From assembly GCA_001779315.1 (NCBI GenBank), contig MFJU01000023.1, positions 1 through 49,510 of the forward strand: 49,510 nt of DNA. Reading direction: 5' to 3'. Made by a program: the position numbers and the translations under genes. The first letter of the stretch is position 1. Each line of letters starts with the position of its first letter. Under the pieces are notes generated by a model. The model saw only the letters and a program-made list of their open reading frames with translations, was not told the DNA's origin and ran no database searches. Origin of the DNA: Candidatus Gottesmanbacteria bacterium RIFCSPLOWO2_01_FULL_42_22. Lineage in GTDB: Bacteria; Patescibacteriota; Microgenomatia; 2-02-FULL-39-11. Positions 6,776-17,659 of this stretch are shown one piece after another.

Positions 6776-9700
6776 AAGGAAAATAACCCCTCATTCAATC
6801 TGTCTATTGATTTACCATCTGGTACTCCTGCTGATTGCGATTATCAATTTTCCTTATGGAAAGTATTTTATCGGCTGGGATGCTCTCAATCCTGAATTTA
6901 ATTTCGCCCTGAATTTCCAAAGGGTATTTTCCGCCTTCTGGCAGGAAAACCAGGGCTTAGGGCTTTTGGGCGGCCACGGTTTTGCCGCTGTCTTACCTCA
7001 CAATATTATTGCCTATGTCATTTCCCGTTTTTTACCTATTCAGGCGATAAGACCTGCTATCACCTTTCTTTTCCTGTATCTGGGTGGTTTAGGGATGTAC
7101 TTTTTGTCTGTTTATCTGCTGAGGGCTGCCTCAATAAGAAGAAGGATTTCCATTCCCATGGGTTTCTATTTCCCGTCGCTTCTGGCTGCTCTTTTCTATG
7201 TGCTTAATCTCGGAACAATCCAGATGTTTTATATCCAGCTGGAAGCTTTCATTTTCCATTTCGCCGCACTTCCCTGGTTATTTTATGTCCTTCTGTCATT
7301 TCTAGAAAATAGGACTCGAGGTAATTTTCTCATCTTTTTGTTTGTTAACTTCTTTGCCTCAGCGCAGGGTTTCATTCCGCCCCTTTTTGTGGCCTATACT
7401 TTTGCCTTCATGCTGATTTTGGCAACATATTTATCCCTTTCCAGATTCTCTTTAAGTTCTGTTAAAACTGTCGTTCTGATGTTTGGGGCAACTCTTATCA
7501 TCAATGCCTATTGGCTTATACCTTTAGGATACTATTCACTTACACGCAGTTCCGTTTACCTTAATTCATATAACAATCTCATTTCCACCCCGGAATTTAT
7601 CGAGAAAAACAGGAAATACGGAACTCTAAAGGATGTCGCTCTGATCAAGGGTTTTATTTGGGAAGGGATGGAGCATATCGTGGACAATAAGATCCGCTAT
7701 GTCTACCAGCCTTGGATAGATCATCACCGCTTATTTGCCGTCCCTTTGGCCGGTTATCTGTTTTTCGGCATATCTGCCATTGGAGTAGTTGTGACGATAG
7801 CGTATTTTCGATCGACTATATTGGCTGGATTTGCTTTAATATACCTTTTCTTTTTTACCGGACTGACGACCGATACGTTTCCGTTTTCCCTCATTACAGC
7901 GCTTCTTCAGAAATTACCTATCTACCGGCAGGCTTTCAGGGCAGCCTTCACAAAATTTTCCATCGGGGTCTCCTTCTCTTATAGCCTGTTTCTTGGTATA
8001 GGTTTAGCCTATCTGTCAGTATTGATATTTCGGATGTTCCGCAGGCAACAGCATGCATATTCCCTACGGATGAAAGCATTGTTAACAGGCATATTACTCA
8101 GCCTTCTTTTCTTATATGCGTTTCCTGCCTTCCGAGGTGCTTACTTATATAGAAGACTGACGATCAATTTGCCCGATCCCTATCGGGAAGTTCAGTCATT
8201 TTTCAGTTCCCAGCCCAATGGTAGGATTGCCGAATTGCCAATAGATTGTCCCGAAGGCTGGTATAACTACCGCTGGGGTTATACCGGTTCGGGATTCTAC
8301 TGGTATGGGATCCGGCAACCGATACTTAGCAGGACGTTTGATGTTTGGAGTAATAGTAACGAAAATTACTACTGGGAAATGGTACAAGCTTTGCGGGAAA
8401 GGAATAATGATAAGATTGATGCTCTTCTGACTAAATATGACACTAAGTGGATTCTTTATGATCCTAATGTATCTCATTGCCGCAATGCCAAGGGTTTCCA
8501 GCACCTGGATTCCTATTTGGAGCATCTTGCGACAACTGCGAATTTCCGTAAAATCAAACAGTTTTCCGGAGATGGTATCTTACCGATACGTATCTATGAA
8601 AAGGTTGATTCCGCTGCGGAAAATTATCTTAAACTCGTTAAGAAACTGCCAAACATCGGACCTGAATACAACTGGAATGACGATGATACTGCCTATTTCC
8701 ATATTGGTGATTACCTGACTGATACCTCGTCTGCATTCAACGACTATTATCCTTTCCGGTCTCTATTCACACGGAGAAAGTTCTCAGAAATGGAAACTCG
8801 CGTCAGAAATTCGGAAAGCAGTTTCACCTTCGCTAATACGATCCCAAACGTCACCAAAAAGAGCAGGATAATGTTGCCAAAATATCGCGATCTGGAGAGT
8901 ATTATTCCGGTGACTTTAACATTCCGGCAGTTCGATCAGGGTCTTGTGAATTTATCCGCATTGTACCATTTGCCAGACATAGGAATTAACGGCTCGACTA
9001 TATTAAATGAGTTCCGTACCCCGGAAAATCTCGGAACGGTTAAAACATCCGGTTTTGGAAGTGTCAAAGCCATAGTTAACGGAGAGGTGGTTGAGGTAAA
9101 TGAGCTGCTTGTTTCCGTGTCAACCATATTTAGCACTTCAACTGATAATTCCGTTATCATCACAGATAAGACAAATAGAATCCTGTTTTCATGGACCAGT
9201 GGATACGATCAGCATTTTAATGAACTAATAAATTCAAGCGAATCCATTCCGGTATCTTCAGACAAAACAGTGATAGAAGTCACTTTTGATAAAATTCGGG
9301 GTAACAATTCTTTAGGAGTAACAGTGGGCGCTGGCGCCAACGGCATATATCCCAAGAACTGTAACGACTTATTGAATCAGTCAGAGCCGAAATTTGAATT
9401 GATTACCCAATCAGACAAGCCAGTGACACGGTTAATTTCCTCTAGAAATGAGCAATGCCTGATTTATAACTTTGACAGACTGTCAACGGCATACAGCTAT
9501 TTAGGTGAGCTTGAAACCGAAAACATCAAAGGGAATAAACCGTATCTGATTGTTTCAAACCGACGTCGGGTCCATTACCTGGATTTGGAAGTTGACATAG
9601 CGGATACATCCACAAACCAGTTTTTCATTCTGCCTGCTTCTTTCAAAACCGAATTCGGCTATGACGTTTATCTATATGCGACCTCCATACTCGCGGAAGA

Positions 9701-10205
9701 ATCCGTAAATGACTTTACCGGTTTGTCTTTATGGTATTTTCCGCTGAATTATCTGAAAAACATTACCGTTTCCGAAGGATCATTTCCTGTTCAGGATCAA
9801 GAAAATACTAGCTTCATTTCTGAAACGCTTCATCCCAATGAGGTGTATTATGAAATTCGTTTGGAAAGGAAGGATGATTCTGTTGACGGACCAGAAGAAA
9901 ATTATCTTCTGTTGTCCCAAAGTTATGACGATGGTTGGAAAGCTTACATAGTCGAGTGCCAAAATCAAAATATCAAATGCATTGCATCAAAGTTGTTTCC
10001 GTTTATATTCGGGAAAGAGTTAAAGCATCACATTCTGGTTAACAACTGGAAGAACGGTTGGTTGTTGTCGGAGAATGACAAGAAAAAAACTACAACTGTT
10101 ATTCTTGTTTTTCAGCCTCAGTATCTGGGATATTTTGGTTTTGCATTATGGTTGTTATTGCCATTGACTGTTTTTTCCATTCCGAAAGTTCACAAACATT
10201 CCTGA
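6762..10205 (+). CDS. Very large multi-TM membrane protein with extracytoplasmic C-terminal domain (GT-C / arabinosyltransferase-like or YfhO-like)
   Basis: ~1147 aa, N-terminal polytopic region, long soluble part, C-terminal TM. Confidence 0.55.
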   Translation: MSIFRRKITPHSICLLIYHLVLLLIAIINFPYGKYFIGWDALNPEFNFALNFQRVFSAFWQENQGLGLLGGHGFAAVLPHNIIAYVISRFLPIQAIRPAITFLFLYLGGLGMYFLSVYLLRAASIRRRISIPMGFYFPSLLAALFYVLNLGTIQMFYIQLEAFIFHFAALPWLFYVLLSFLENRTRGNFLIFLFVNFFASAQGFIPPLFVAYTFAFMLILATYLSLSRFSLSSVKTVVLMFGATLIINAYWLIPLGYYSLTRSSVYLNSYNNLISTPEFIEKNRKYGTLKDVALIKGFIWEGMEHIVDNKIRYVYQPWIDHHRLFAVPLAGYLFFGISAIGVVVTIAYFRSTILAGFALIYLFFFTGLTTDTFPFSLITALLQKLPIYRQAFRAAFTKFSIGVSFSYSLFLGIGLAYLSVLIFRMFRRQQHAYSLRMKALLTGILLSLLFLYAFPAFRGAYLYRRLTINLPDPYREVQSFFSSQPNGRIAELPIDCPEGWYNYRWGYTGSGFYWYGIRQPILSRTFDVWSNSNENYYWEMVQALRERNNDKIDALLTKYDTKWILYDPNVSHCRNAKGFQHLDSYLEHLATTANFRKIKQFSGDGILPIRIYEKVDSAAENYLKLVKKLPNIGPEYNWNDDDTAYFHIGDYLTDTSSAFNDYYPFRSLFTRRKFSEMETRVRNSESSFTFANTIPNVTKKSRIMLPKYRDLESIIPVTLTFRQFDQGLVNLSALYHLPDIGINGSTILNEFRTPENLGTVKTSGFGSVKAIVNGEVVEVNELLVSVSTIFSTSTDNSVIITDKTNRILFSWTSGYDQHFNELINSSESIPVSSDKTVIEVTFDKIRGNNSLGVTVGAGANGIYPKNCNDLLNQSEPKFELITQSDKPVTRLISSRNEQCLIYNFDRLSTAYSYLGELETENIKGNKPYLIVSNRRRVHYLDLEVDIADTSTNQFFILPASFKTEFGYDVYLYATSILAEESVNDFTGLSLWYFPLNYLKNITVSEGSFPVQDQENTSFISETLHPNEVYYEIRLERKDDSVDGPEENYLLLSQSYDDGWKAYIVECQNQNIKCIASKLFPFIFGKELKHHILVNNWKNGWLLSENDKKKTTTVILVFQPQYLGYFGFALWLLLPLTVFSIPKVHKHS

Positions 10206-10229
10206 TTCTTCTATACTAACCTCAGCTAC

Positions 10230-11597
10230 ATGAGGAAGCTTTTCATTTATTTCTGCATCTTTCTCTTAGTTGCTCTTCTGGGATTGGGCCTGTCGCCCTA
10301 TTTGAGAGTTGCAGCTTTTAACATCGGCCTCTTGTCCGAGGAGATTCCCGTATCTGGCACCGGTTCGATGTATCCGACTTTTCCCAAAAGCGAGGGCATA
10401 TCCGAAAAAGCGGCCTCCGAGGAAACTGTAGCCAGACCTCTCATGAAAAAATATCCCTCCGGTTTTTCGCTTTTCGGGAGGCATTTTTTTGATTACCGGT
10501 TGAAAAGAGGAGATATAGTTGAATTTGAAAATGAGGTGACCAGGAAAATAACCCGCGACAAATACAATGAGGCCAGCGGTTTCGTCAAAAGGATTGTGGC
10601 TTTGCCCGGGGATGACATCGAAGTCCGTGACGGTTTCTTATATATAAACGGCCGGAGGCAGGAGGAGCCCTATACGGCCAAGCCAAGAAGCACTTATGGT
10701 GGTGATTTTCTGCCGGATTGCCGGCTCCTTAAAATTCCGGAAAATTATGTTTTTGTGATGGGGGACAACCGTAAAGCCTCCCTTGATTCCCGCCATGACA
10801 TTGCCTTCCTGCCGGAAAAAGACATCCATTATGTCTTGCCGTATGCTAACCAGGATATATATAAAAATCTTTGGCGTGATGCTTCCCGCGATGAACAATA
10901 TGCCCACTCGACGACGCTTGCGGCGGTAGAATTCGTCAGTGCCTTAAATGCGGAAAGGGAAAAACGGCATTTGAAAAAGCTTAATCTTGACAATTTATTG
11001 AGCCAGTCAGGAACCATAAGGGCTAAGGCCATCCTGGAATCAGATGATTTTTCAACAGAGGCGACCAGAAGCGGGCTGGATTTATCCCGCTCGGTTGCCA
11101 AAAGCGGTTACCGTAATATTATTTTGGGGGAACTGCTAACCCGCGGTTTTTATGAAAGTGAAGAGTTGATGGAAAACTTCAGGGAATTTCCCCAATCGGC
11201 AGAGTTGTTATATTCCGACGAATACCAGGATATCGGAGTCTCATCGGTCATCGATGAGATCCGCGGCTGTCCGACCCAGGCCGTCGTAATTCATTTGGGT
11301 GGTTACAAGCCGCCGAATTATGATAAAGACGAGGTAGCCGGCTGGGGCAGTTTAATTGACAATTTACGGGAGGTGACACCCTCATGGGAAAAATTAAAGG
11401 GAGCCGATACTATTAACCAGGAAAAGCTAGAGCGCCTGCTATATCTACTCAATATCAGGCTGGATAATGCTGTCCGGATCCATGACAGGCTTTCCAAAAA
11501 CCAGTGGCTTACCGAAGATGAAGAAAAATTAGTCAGTATGGACAAGGATCTGCATAATGAAGCTCAAAATTTAATTAATGAACTTAACCGGCCATAA
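10230..11597 (+). CDS. Signal peptidase I fused to a C-terminal CAP/SCP-like domain
   Basis: SPase boxes GTGSMYPTF, RGDIVEF, FVKRIVALPGDDIEV, VFVMGDNRKASLDSR. Then CAP-like EFVSALNAEREKRHLKKLNLDNLL...GYRNIILGELLTRGFYESEELMENF...YQDIGVSS. Confidence 0.75.
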   Translation: MRKLFIYFCIFLLVALLGLGLSPYLRVAAFNIGLLSEEIPVSGTGSMYPTFPKSEGISEKAASEETVARPLMKKYPSGFSLFGRHFFDYRLKRGDIVEFENEVTRKITRDKYNEASGFVKRIVALPGDDIEVRDGFLYINGRRQEEPYTAKPRSTYGGDFLPDCRLLKIPENYVFVMGDNRKASLDSRHDIAFLPEKDIHYVLPYANQDIYKNLWRDASRDEQYAHSTTLAAVEFVSALNAEREKRHLKKLNLDNLLSQSGTIRAKAILESDDFSTEATRSGLDLSRSVAKSGYRNIILGELLTRGFYESEELMENFREFPQSAELLYSDEYQDIGVSSVIDEIRGCPTQAVVIHLGGYKPPNYDKDEVAGWGSLIDNLREVTPSWEKLKGADTINQEKLERLLYLLNIRLDNAVRIHDRLSKNQWLTEDEEKLVSMDKDLHNEAQNLINELNRP

Positions 11598-11604
11598 GTT
11601 AACC

Positions 11605-13680
11605 ATGAGACGGCTTATTTTTCCTCTATTATTGTTTTTGGCCATTCTTCTGATTTTCTATTTTCCCGTTTTAAAGCCGGACAGGGATAAAATTATCTAC
11701 GGGGGAGATTTGCTGTCCCAGTTTTATTACTGGAAAGGTTATTTGAAAGACTCCCTGCTTTCCGGATTTATTCCCTTTTGGAATCCCTATCTCTTTTCCG
11801 GCACGCCGTTTCTGGCCCATCCGGCAACGGCATTTTTTTACCCGGCCACTCTTTTATATCTGTATTTGCCCCTGAATTACGCTTTCCTTTCCGTCATTCT
11901 TATCCATATTCTGATTGCCTATTTGGGTATGTTTTTTTTCACTTCCCGCTATAGCGATTCTTTATCAGCTGCTTTCGCTTCTGCTGTCTTTGCCTTTGGC
12001 GGATATTTTGCCGCCAGAATCTATGCGGGACATATTGACTTGCTGACAACGGCTGCCTGGCTGCCGTGGGTTTTGGGCAACCTGATGGTTATTTTTGAGG
12101 ATGGTTTCAGCCGCAAAAGATTCATGCGGACTGTTCTTTTTTTAAGCCTAATGGTATTGGCCGGCTACAACGCCTATTTAGTTTTCAGCGCGCTCGCCGC
12201 CGGCATGATAGCGGTATACTTTTCATTACAGCAAAAAACCATCCGGCCTTTATTTCTTCTGACAGTGGTTTACCTGGCAGCTTTAGGGTTAACAGCTGTC
12301 CAATGGCTGCCGACCTGGCAACTGACCGGACAATCCATAAGAGGCGGCGGCTTCCCTTATGATTTAGCTGCCTTCGGATCAATGCCGCTTACTTCGCTCA
12401 ATCTTTTTTTCACTCCCTTAAACCGGGCGAGTCTGGATGCGATCAGTTTTAATCTGGGCGGGGGACCTCAAGTTAATCCCTTTGACCACTTTACGGGCAG
12501 TTTGCCCATTATCGCCGTATTTATTTATTTAATATTAAAGAGAAAAGTAAAAAGAATTTTTTGGCTTTTTTTGATTGTCTCTTTGATTTTTCTGTGGATT
12601 TCATTAGGCCCGTTTGCTCCTTTGAATCTCCACTATCTTTTATACCGGATTCTGCCTCTCTACCGCTTTATCCGCATACCCATCCAAAACCTGATCATCC
12701 CGCTAATTTTATTGCCGCCGATGCTGGCAATGATTTTGACTGATATAAAAAATAATTTATGGAAAAGCGCGATAAGCATAGCCTTGATAACCGAGCTGTT
12801 TTTTTTCAGCCGGCCTTATTTTTTTCAGACAAATATACCTAAAAGTAAAACGGAATTACTGGCAAATTTAAAACAGGAGGGGGTACCGCCGGGGCGGATT
12901 ATGCCGGGTTTTAGGGTAATATCACCTTTATTAAGCAAGTTTGAGATGAATGCACCAATAAGTGAAAAAATATTTTCAACTTCAGGTTATGATCCGCTTA
13001 TTCTGAAAAATTACCACCGTTTTGCCGACAGCATAAATCAGTCAAATGAAAGCAGCCTGCCTTGGTACAATGTAGAAATCCCGCCGCTCAAGAGTGATCC
13101 TCAAATGATGAATTTTCTCAATGTCAGCCGTCTCTTATTTGACGATCCGCGAATCCTGGCCCCCGATTTTAATTTATTGGACAGGGGAGAGGATTATGTT
13201 CTTTATAAAAATGACAAGGCAAAACCGAGGTTTTTCCCGGTAAAAGAGGCTGTTTTCGCTGATGATGAGGAGGCAGCCGGACTGATCGCTCAAAGGAAAG
13301 TTGATTTGACCTCCCGGGTCATCCTGATAAGCAAAGACAGGAATAAGCTAGATCACTGCCAAGCGGATAAAATAGAGAGTGCAATAAAAATCATCAGTTT
13401 TAAAGCCAGCCGCGTAAAACTGGAATCCGATTACGGATGCGCTGTTTGGCTCTCGTCCAGTGAGGTCTATTATCCCGGATGGCAGGCAACAATAGATGGA
13501 AAAAATACTTATATTTACAAATCAAATATGGCATTCCGGACAATTTATTTACCCGCTGGTAAACACTTAATTGAGTATTTTTATAGTCCGAAAATTTATT
13601 TTTACGGCTTTGTGATTTCATTTTTAGCAGTAATTATTATACTTTTTATGTTGAATAAAAAAAATGAACAAAAAGCTTAA
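11605..13680 (+). CDS. YfhO-like multi-TM membrane protein
   Basis: GGDLLSQFYYWKGYLKDSLLSGFIPFWNPYLFSGTPFLAHPATAFFYP; C-terminal SEVYYPGWQATIDGK...AGKHLIEYFYSPK. Confidence 0.7.
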   Translation: MRRLIFPLLLFLAILLIFYFPVLKPDRDKIIYGGDLLSQFYYWKGYLKDSLLSGFIPFWNPYLFSGTPFLAHPATAFFYPATLLYLYLPLNYAFLSVILIHILIAYLGMFFFTSRYSDSLSAAFASAVFAFGGYFAARIYAGHIDLLTTAAWLPWVLGNLMVIFEDGFSRKRFMRTVLFLSLMVLAGYNAYLVFSALAAGMIAVYFSLQQKTIRPLFLLTVVYLAALGLTAVQWLPTWQLTGQSIRGGGFPYDLAAFGSMPLTSLNLFFTPLNRASLDAISFNLGGGPQVNPFDHFTGSLPIIAVFIYLILKRKVKRIFWLFLIVSLIFLWISLGPFAPLNLHYLLYRILPLYRFIRIPIQNLIIPLILLPPMLAMILTDIKNNLWKSAISIALITELFFFSRPYFFQTNIPKSKTELLANLKQEGVPPGRIMPGFRVISPLLSKFEMNAPISEKIFSTSGYDPLILKNYHRFADSINQSNESSLPWYNVEIPPLKSDPQMMNFLNVSRLLFDDPRILAPDFNLLDRGEDYVLYKNDKAKPRFFPVKEAVFADDEEAAGLIAQRKVDLTSRVILISKDRNKLDHCQADKIESAIKIISFKASRVKLESDYGCAVWLSSSEVYYPGWQATIDGKNTYIYKSNMAFRTIYLPAGKHLIEYFYSPKIYFYGFVISFLAVIIILFMLNKKNEQKA

Positions 13681-15169
13681 ATTAAGCGTGCTGATTTTTT
13701 TCCTGGTTTATCTGGCTGTTAATTTAATTATTCTGCCTGATTACGGATTATCCTGGGATTACCATAATCATTATTATGCAGGTTTGAAGCATTTAGGCAT
13801 AACGCTTCCTCCGGAAAGCACGAAAATCCCGTTTTCTCCGCCTGATCCGAAGGAGACTACAGATGACCCTTTCGGACCGTTTACCCAAATCATTCCCGCT
13901 TTATCACAAACGGTTTTTCATGACAGATTAAATATTTTAACAGCTGAATATGCCTACAATCTGCCGATGGTCTTTTTCGGAGTTGCCGGAGTTTTTATCC
14001 TTTTTCTGTTTCTTTTGGAAGCCTTTGGGCCGGTTGAGGCTATTGCCGGTTCAGTCGCGTTAGGACTATTGCCCCAGTATTTTGCCTATCTTCATAATAA
14101 TATGAAGGATATTCCGAATAGCACGGCTTTTACACTGGCTGTCTATCTTTTTTACCGTTTAACTAAAAAACCCAACTGGGGGTCATTGTTATTAGCCTCT
14201 GCCTCTTTTGCCTTTGCTTTCAATGTCAAAATCAATTCGGTTTTCATTCCGGTTATTTGTTTAATTTATTTTTTGTCAGTCAGAAAAAAATCTGATTTCC
14301 GTATCTTAAGCTATTTTTTGCTGGCTCCGCTATTTGCCTTACTCTTATGGTGGCCTTTTTGGCAGGATCCGGTCAGGAAACTGCTGGAAATACCCGGTTT
14401 TTATTCACGGAATACTTTCAACATGCCGAATCTATTATGGGGGAAGATTTATCAATCGGGGGTTAATATTCCTCTGTTTTATCCTTACAGCTTTTTATTA
14501 GTTTCGACACCACTGCCGATTTTGATAGCGGCTGCCGCCGGCCTAGTTTTTTCTTTCAGGAAAATATTCTCGAAAAAAAAAGAATATCTTTTGCTTATTC
14601 TCTGGTTTTTCATACCCCTGATGCGTTATTTAAGCCCGAAAATAGGCGCCATTGACGGAGTCAGGCATTTTATGGAAGTCCTGCCGGCCCTGTCAGCCCT
14701 TGCCGGAATTGGTGCGGCCATATTTAGGAAGTCTTTAATTATGAGAATTGCGGCCATAATGACAGTTGGTTATCTTGCCGCCCTTCTTGTCGTCTTTCAT
14801 CCATTCCAGGCCAGTTATTTTAATTTTTTAACAGGAGGCATTAAAGGGGCCCAGGGGAGATTTGATATCGATTTCTGGGGTACTCCCCAGAAAGAGGCTG
14901 TTCTTTGGTTAAACCAACAGGCGCCTCGGGGTGCTTTTGTTCATATCGTAATGGCCCAAAGTACGGCTTCGGTTTATCTGAGAAAAGATCTTTTGATTAA
15001 TTTAAACAAAAAACCCTATCAGGAGAGCGACTATACGGTTCTTTTAAACCGACAGTCGTTCTTTCCCTTATATTCAATTGAAGCTTATAAAAATAAAAAA
15101 ATTAGTAGCAAGCGGACTGTCTTTTCAGTTTCCCGTCTTGGTGTGCCTTTAGTCTGGGTGTTTAATTAA
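13664..15169 (+). CDS. GT39/PMT-like membrane glycosyltransferase
   Basis: DYGLSWDYHNHYYAGLKHLG plus repeated TM segments. Confidence 0.6.
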   Translation: MNKKLKLSVLIFFLVYLAVNLIILPDYGLSWDYHNHYYAGLKHLGITLPPESTKIPFSPPDPKETTDDPFGPFTQIIPALSQTVFHDRLNILTAEYAYNLPMVFFGVAGVFILFLFLLEAFGPVEAIAGSVALGLLPQYFAYLHNNMKDIPNSTAFTLAVYLFYRLTKKPNWGSLLLASASFAFAFNVKINSVFIPVICLIYFLSVRKKSDFRILSYFLLAPLFALLLWWPFWQDPVRKLLEIPGFYSRNTFNMPNLLWGKIYQSGVNIPLFYPYSFLLVSTPLPILIAAAAGLVFSFRKIFSKKKEYLLLILWFFIPLMRYLSPKIGAIDGVRHFMEVLPALSALAGIGAAIFRKSLIMRIAAIMTVGYLAALLVVFHPFQASYFNFLTGGIKGAQGRFDIDFWGTPQKEAVLWLNQQAPRGAFVHIVMAQSTASVYLRKDLLINLNKKPYQESDYTVLLNRQSFFPLYSIEAYKNKKISSKRTVFSVSRLGVPLVWVFN

Positions 15170-15877
15170 ATTCGAGCGTAATAAAGACATAACTGTACGG
15201 GAATATTGGACAAGTATCCCAAGAAACCTTGATTTACTGCTGCCATGGAGGCGATTGGGGTAAAAAACGGGAATTTCGCGAATTAGCAGTTTCCGCTTTT
15301 TAGCTTCAAAAAGCAATCTGATGAAATAATCACCGTAACCACAAAAGATATCAGGTCTTAATAAAGGTTTTAATTTGCTTTTTTTAAACATAAAAAAGCC
15401 GCTTAAATTATCGTATACGGGAAGTTTAAGAATAAATCTGATCAGCCGGTTGTAAAGTAAACTTAATAAATTCCGCCAGCGGTTTTCCATGCCTCCGCCT
15501 TTGACATAACGGGAACCGACTATAATGTCGGTTTTACGGATCAGCCGGTACATTTGTGGGAGTTTGTCAGGGTTATGGTTAAAATCCGTATCCATAACGG
15601 CGATGAGGTTGCCCCTGGCCTGTTTGATTCCTTGAAGGACAGACCTGGCCAGGCCTTTGTCTTTCTTTCTGATGATCGTCCTGACGCAAGAAGTTTGGCC
15701 GCGATATGTCTTTTGAGTCAAAAGACCTGTCCCGTCCGGACTGTTATCGTCGCAAATGATTATTTCATAATTTATTTCTCTTAAATTTTTGCTGATAGCC
15801 TCAATCAGGGGAATGATATTTTCGGATTCATTAAAGGTAGGCAGGATGACGCTTAATTCAAATTGAGGGCGGTTCAT
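15149..15877 (-). CDS. Family 2 glycosyltransferase, dolichol-phosphate-mannose synthase-like
   Basis: ELSVILPTFNESENIIPLIEAI, IICDDNSPDGT, VMDTDFNHNPDKLPQMYRLI. Confidence 0.85.
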   Translation of the reverse strand: MNRPQFELSVILPTFNESENIIPLIEAISKNLREINYEIIICDDNSPDGTGLLTQKTYRGQTSCVRTIIRKKDKGLARSVLQGIKQARGNLIAVMDTDFNHNPDKLPQMYRLIRKTDIIVGSRYVKGGGMENRWRNLLSLLYNRLIRFILKLPVYDNLSGFFMFKKSKLKPLLRPDIFCGYGDYFIRLLFEAKKRKLLIREIPVFYPNRLHGSSKSRFLGILVQYSRTVMSLLRSNLIKHPD

Positions 15878-15926
15878 AAGTTGAAGCGATTCTGATAATA
15901 TCAGATCATATAAGTTTTACCGCAAA

Positions 15927-17075
15927 ATGCAAATTGCCTTTTTATCTTACTGGTCATGTCCCCGTTCTCCATTGGGTGTTTTATCATCAGGAGGCATGAA
16001 TGTTTATATTCTAAATCTGGCGGCTGAATTGACTAAATTAGGCCACAGGGTTGATATTTTTACCAAAAGTCATTCTCCTCATAAAAGCCACATTATAAAC
16101 ATCAGAAAAAATATCCGTCTAATTCATCTTAAAGGGCATATCGTAACAAATCTTACCGGCTTTATTAAAAAAAATTCTTTGAGATACGACATATTACACG
16201 CTCATTATTATTATTCTGCCGAAATAGGAGTTGAAGTTTCCCGACAACTCAAACTGCCTCTGGCTGTAACTTTCCACACTTTAGGGGAAATGAAAAAAAT
16301 ATATGCCGGTATCATTGATAAATCCAGGATTGAGACGGAACAGGGGATCGTCGGGAAGGCAGATGCTTTAATTGCTTCGACCGAACTTGAGAAAGATGAA
16401 TTGATACGCTATTATCAGGCGGATCCGGAAAAAATACATGTGGTTATACCGGGAGTTGACCACCGGTTATTCCGGCCGAAAAATAAGGCTTTTAGCCGGC
16501 GCAAATTAAACCTGCCGCCGAATAAGAAAATTATTTTATTTGTCGGCCGGATTGATCCGGTAAAAGGCATAAACCTCTTAATAGAGGCGGCAGGAGAAAT
16601 AGAGGCGGAAGTTATTCTGATCGGAGGCGATATTAAAAGCCGGAGATTCTGGCAGAATCGGGAAGTTAAAAGGATTAAAGCAAATATCGAAAGCAAAAAG
16701 TTAGAGGACCGGATAAAATTCCTGGGAAGCAAAGCTCAGCGTTTACTGCCGTGGTTTTATTCTGCCGCTGACCTGGTCGTTCTGCCGTCAGTCTATGAAT
16801 CTTTCGGTTTCGTGATATTGGAGGCGATGGCTTGTGCCGCTGCTGTTGTCGTCTCAAGAAGCGGCGGGTTAAAATATTTGATAGAAGACGGAAAAACAGG
16901 TACTTTTTTTGAATCCGGAAATCCGGCTGATTTAGCCGACAAACTTAAAAAGCTTATGCGATCTGAAAAACAAACAGTTCAAATGGGGATACGGGCATAT
17001 CAGGAAAGTCAAAAATATTGTTGGGATAAACAGGCTGCTAAAATGGTTGAAGTCTACCGGAGAATATCAGGATGA
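15927..17075 (+). CDS. Glycosyltransferase family 4
   Basis: SGGMNVYILNLAAELTKLGHRVDIFT, ILFVGRIDPVKGINLLIEAA, VLPSVYESFGFVILEAMACAAAVV. Confidence 0.9.
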   Translation: MQIAFLSYWSCPRSPLGVLSSGGMNVYILNLAAELTKLGHRVDIFTKSHSPHKSHIINIRKNIRLIHLKGHIVTNLTGFIKKNSLRYDILHAHYYYSAEIGVEVSRQLKLPLAVTFHTLGEMKKIYAGIIDKSRIETEQGIVGKADALIASTELEKDELIRYYQADPEKIHVVIPGVDHRLFRPKNKAFSRRKLNLPPNKKIILFVGRIDPVKGINLLIEAAGEIEAEVILIGGDIKSRRFWQNREVKRIKANIESKKLEDRIKFLGSKAQRLLPWFYSAADLVVLPSVYESFGFVILEAMACAAAVVVSRSGGLKYLIEDGKTGTFFESGNPADLADKLKKLMRSEKQTVQMGIRAYQESQKYCWDKQAAKMVEVYRRISG

Positions 17076-17659
17076 AACCGACCACATTTATATTTATCAG
17101 GCACGGAGAAGTTCATAATCCGAAAAAAATCCTTTACGGCCGGCAAGGAAGATTCGCCCTTTCCCACAAAGGCAAACAGGAAGCGGAAGCAGCCGGACGC
17201 AAGCTTGTGAGTCGCGCTATCAGCCAGATTATTGCCAGTCCGATGCTCAGGACACGCCAGACGTCTAAAATCATCGGCAATATTATCGGTGTCAAGCCCC
17301 GTTATTCGAGGTTGTTAATTGAAGTCAGGACGATTTTTGAAAAGATTTCCCTTACCGAATACCACGGGAAAATCCAGGTAAATCTTTACTCTGAAGAATT
17401 TGTCAAAAAAGGCCAGGAATCGGTAAGGGAGATAGCAGAGAGGATGATAAAATTTGTAAAGTTAAAAGCCCGGCAATACCCCGGCAAGACAGTTCTGGTT
17501 GTCTCTCATGGGGATCCGATCCTGATTTTGAAAGCCGTTTCTATAAACCGTGAATTCTCCTGGAATTACAAAAGAAACAATTATCTAAAGACGGCAGAAT
17601 TTATGGTTGTAAAATACAGTCAGGGAATTTATGAATGGGAGGGGAATGAAAACCGCTAA
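17072..17659 (+). CDS. Histidine phosphatase family protein
   Basis: FIFIRHGEVHNP, ASPMLRTRQTSKII, VLVVSHGDPI. Confidence 0.85.
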   Translation: MKPTTFIFIRHGEVHNPKKILYGRQGRFALSHKGKQEAEAAGRKLVSRAISQIIASPMLRTRQTSKIIGNIIGVKPRYSRLLIEVRTIFEKISLTEYHGKIQVNLYSEEFVKKGQESVREIAERMIKFVKLKARQYPGKTVLVVSHGDPILILKAVSINREFSWNYKRNNYLKTAEFMVVKYSQGIYEWEGNENR

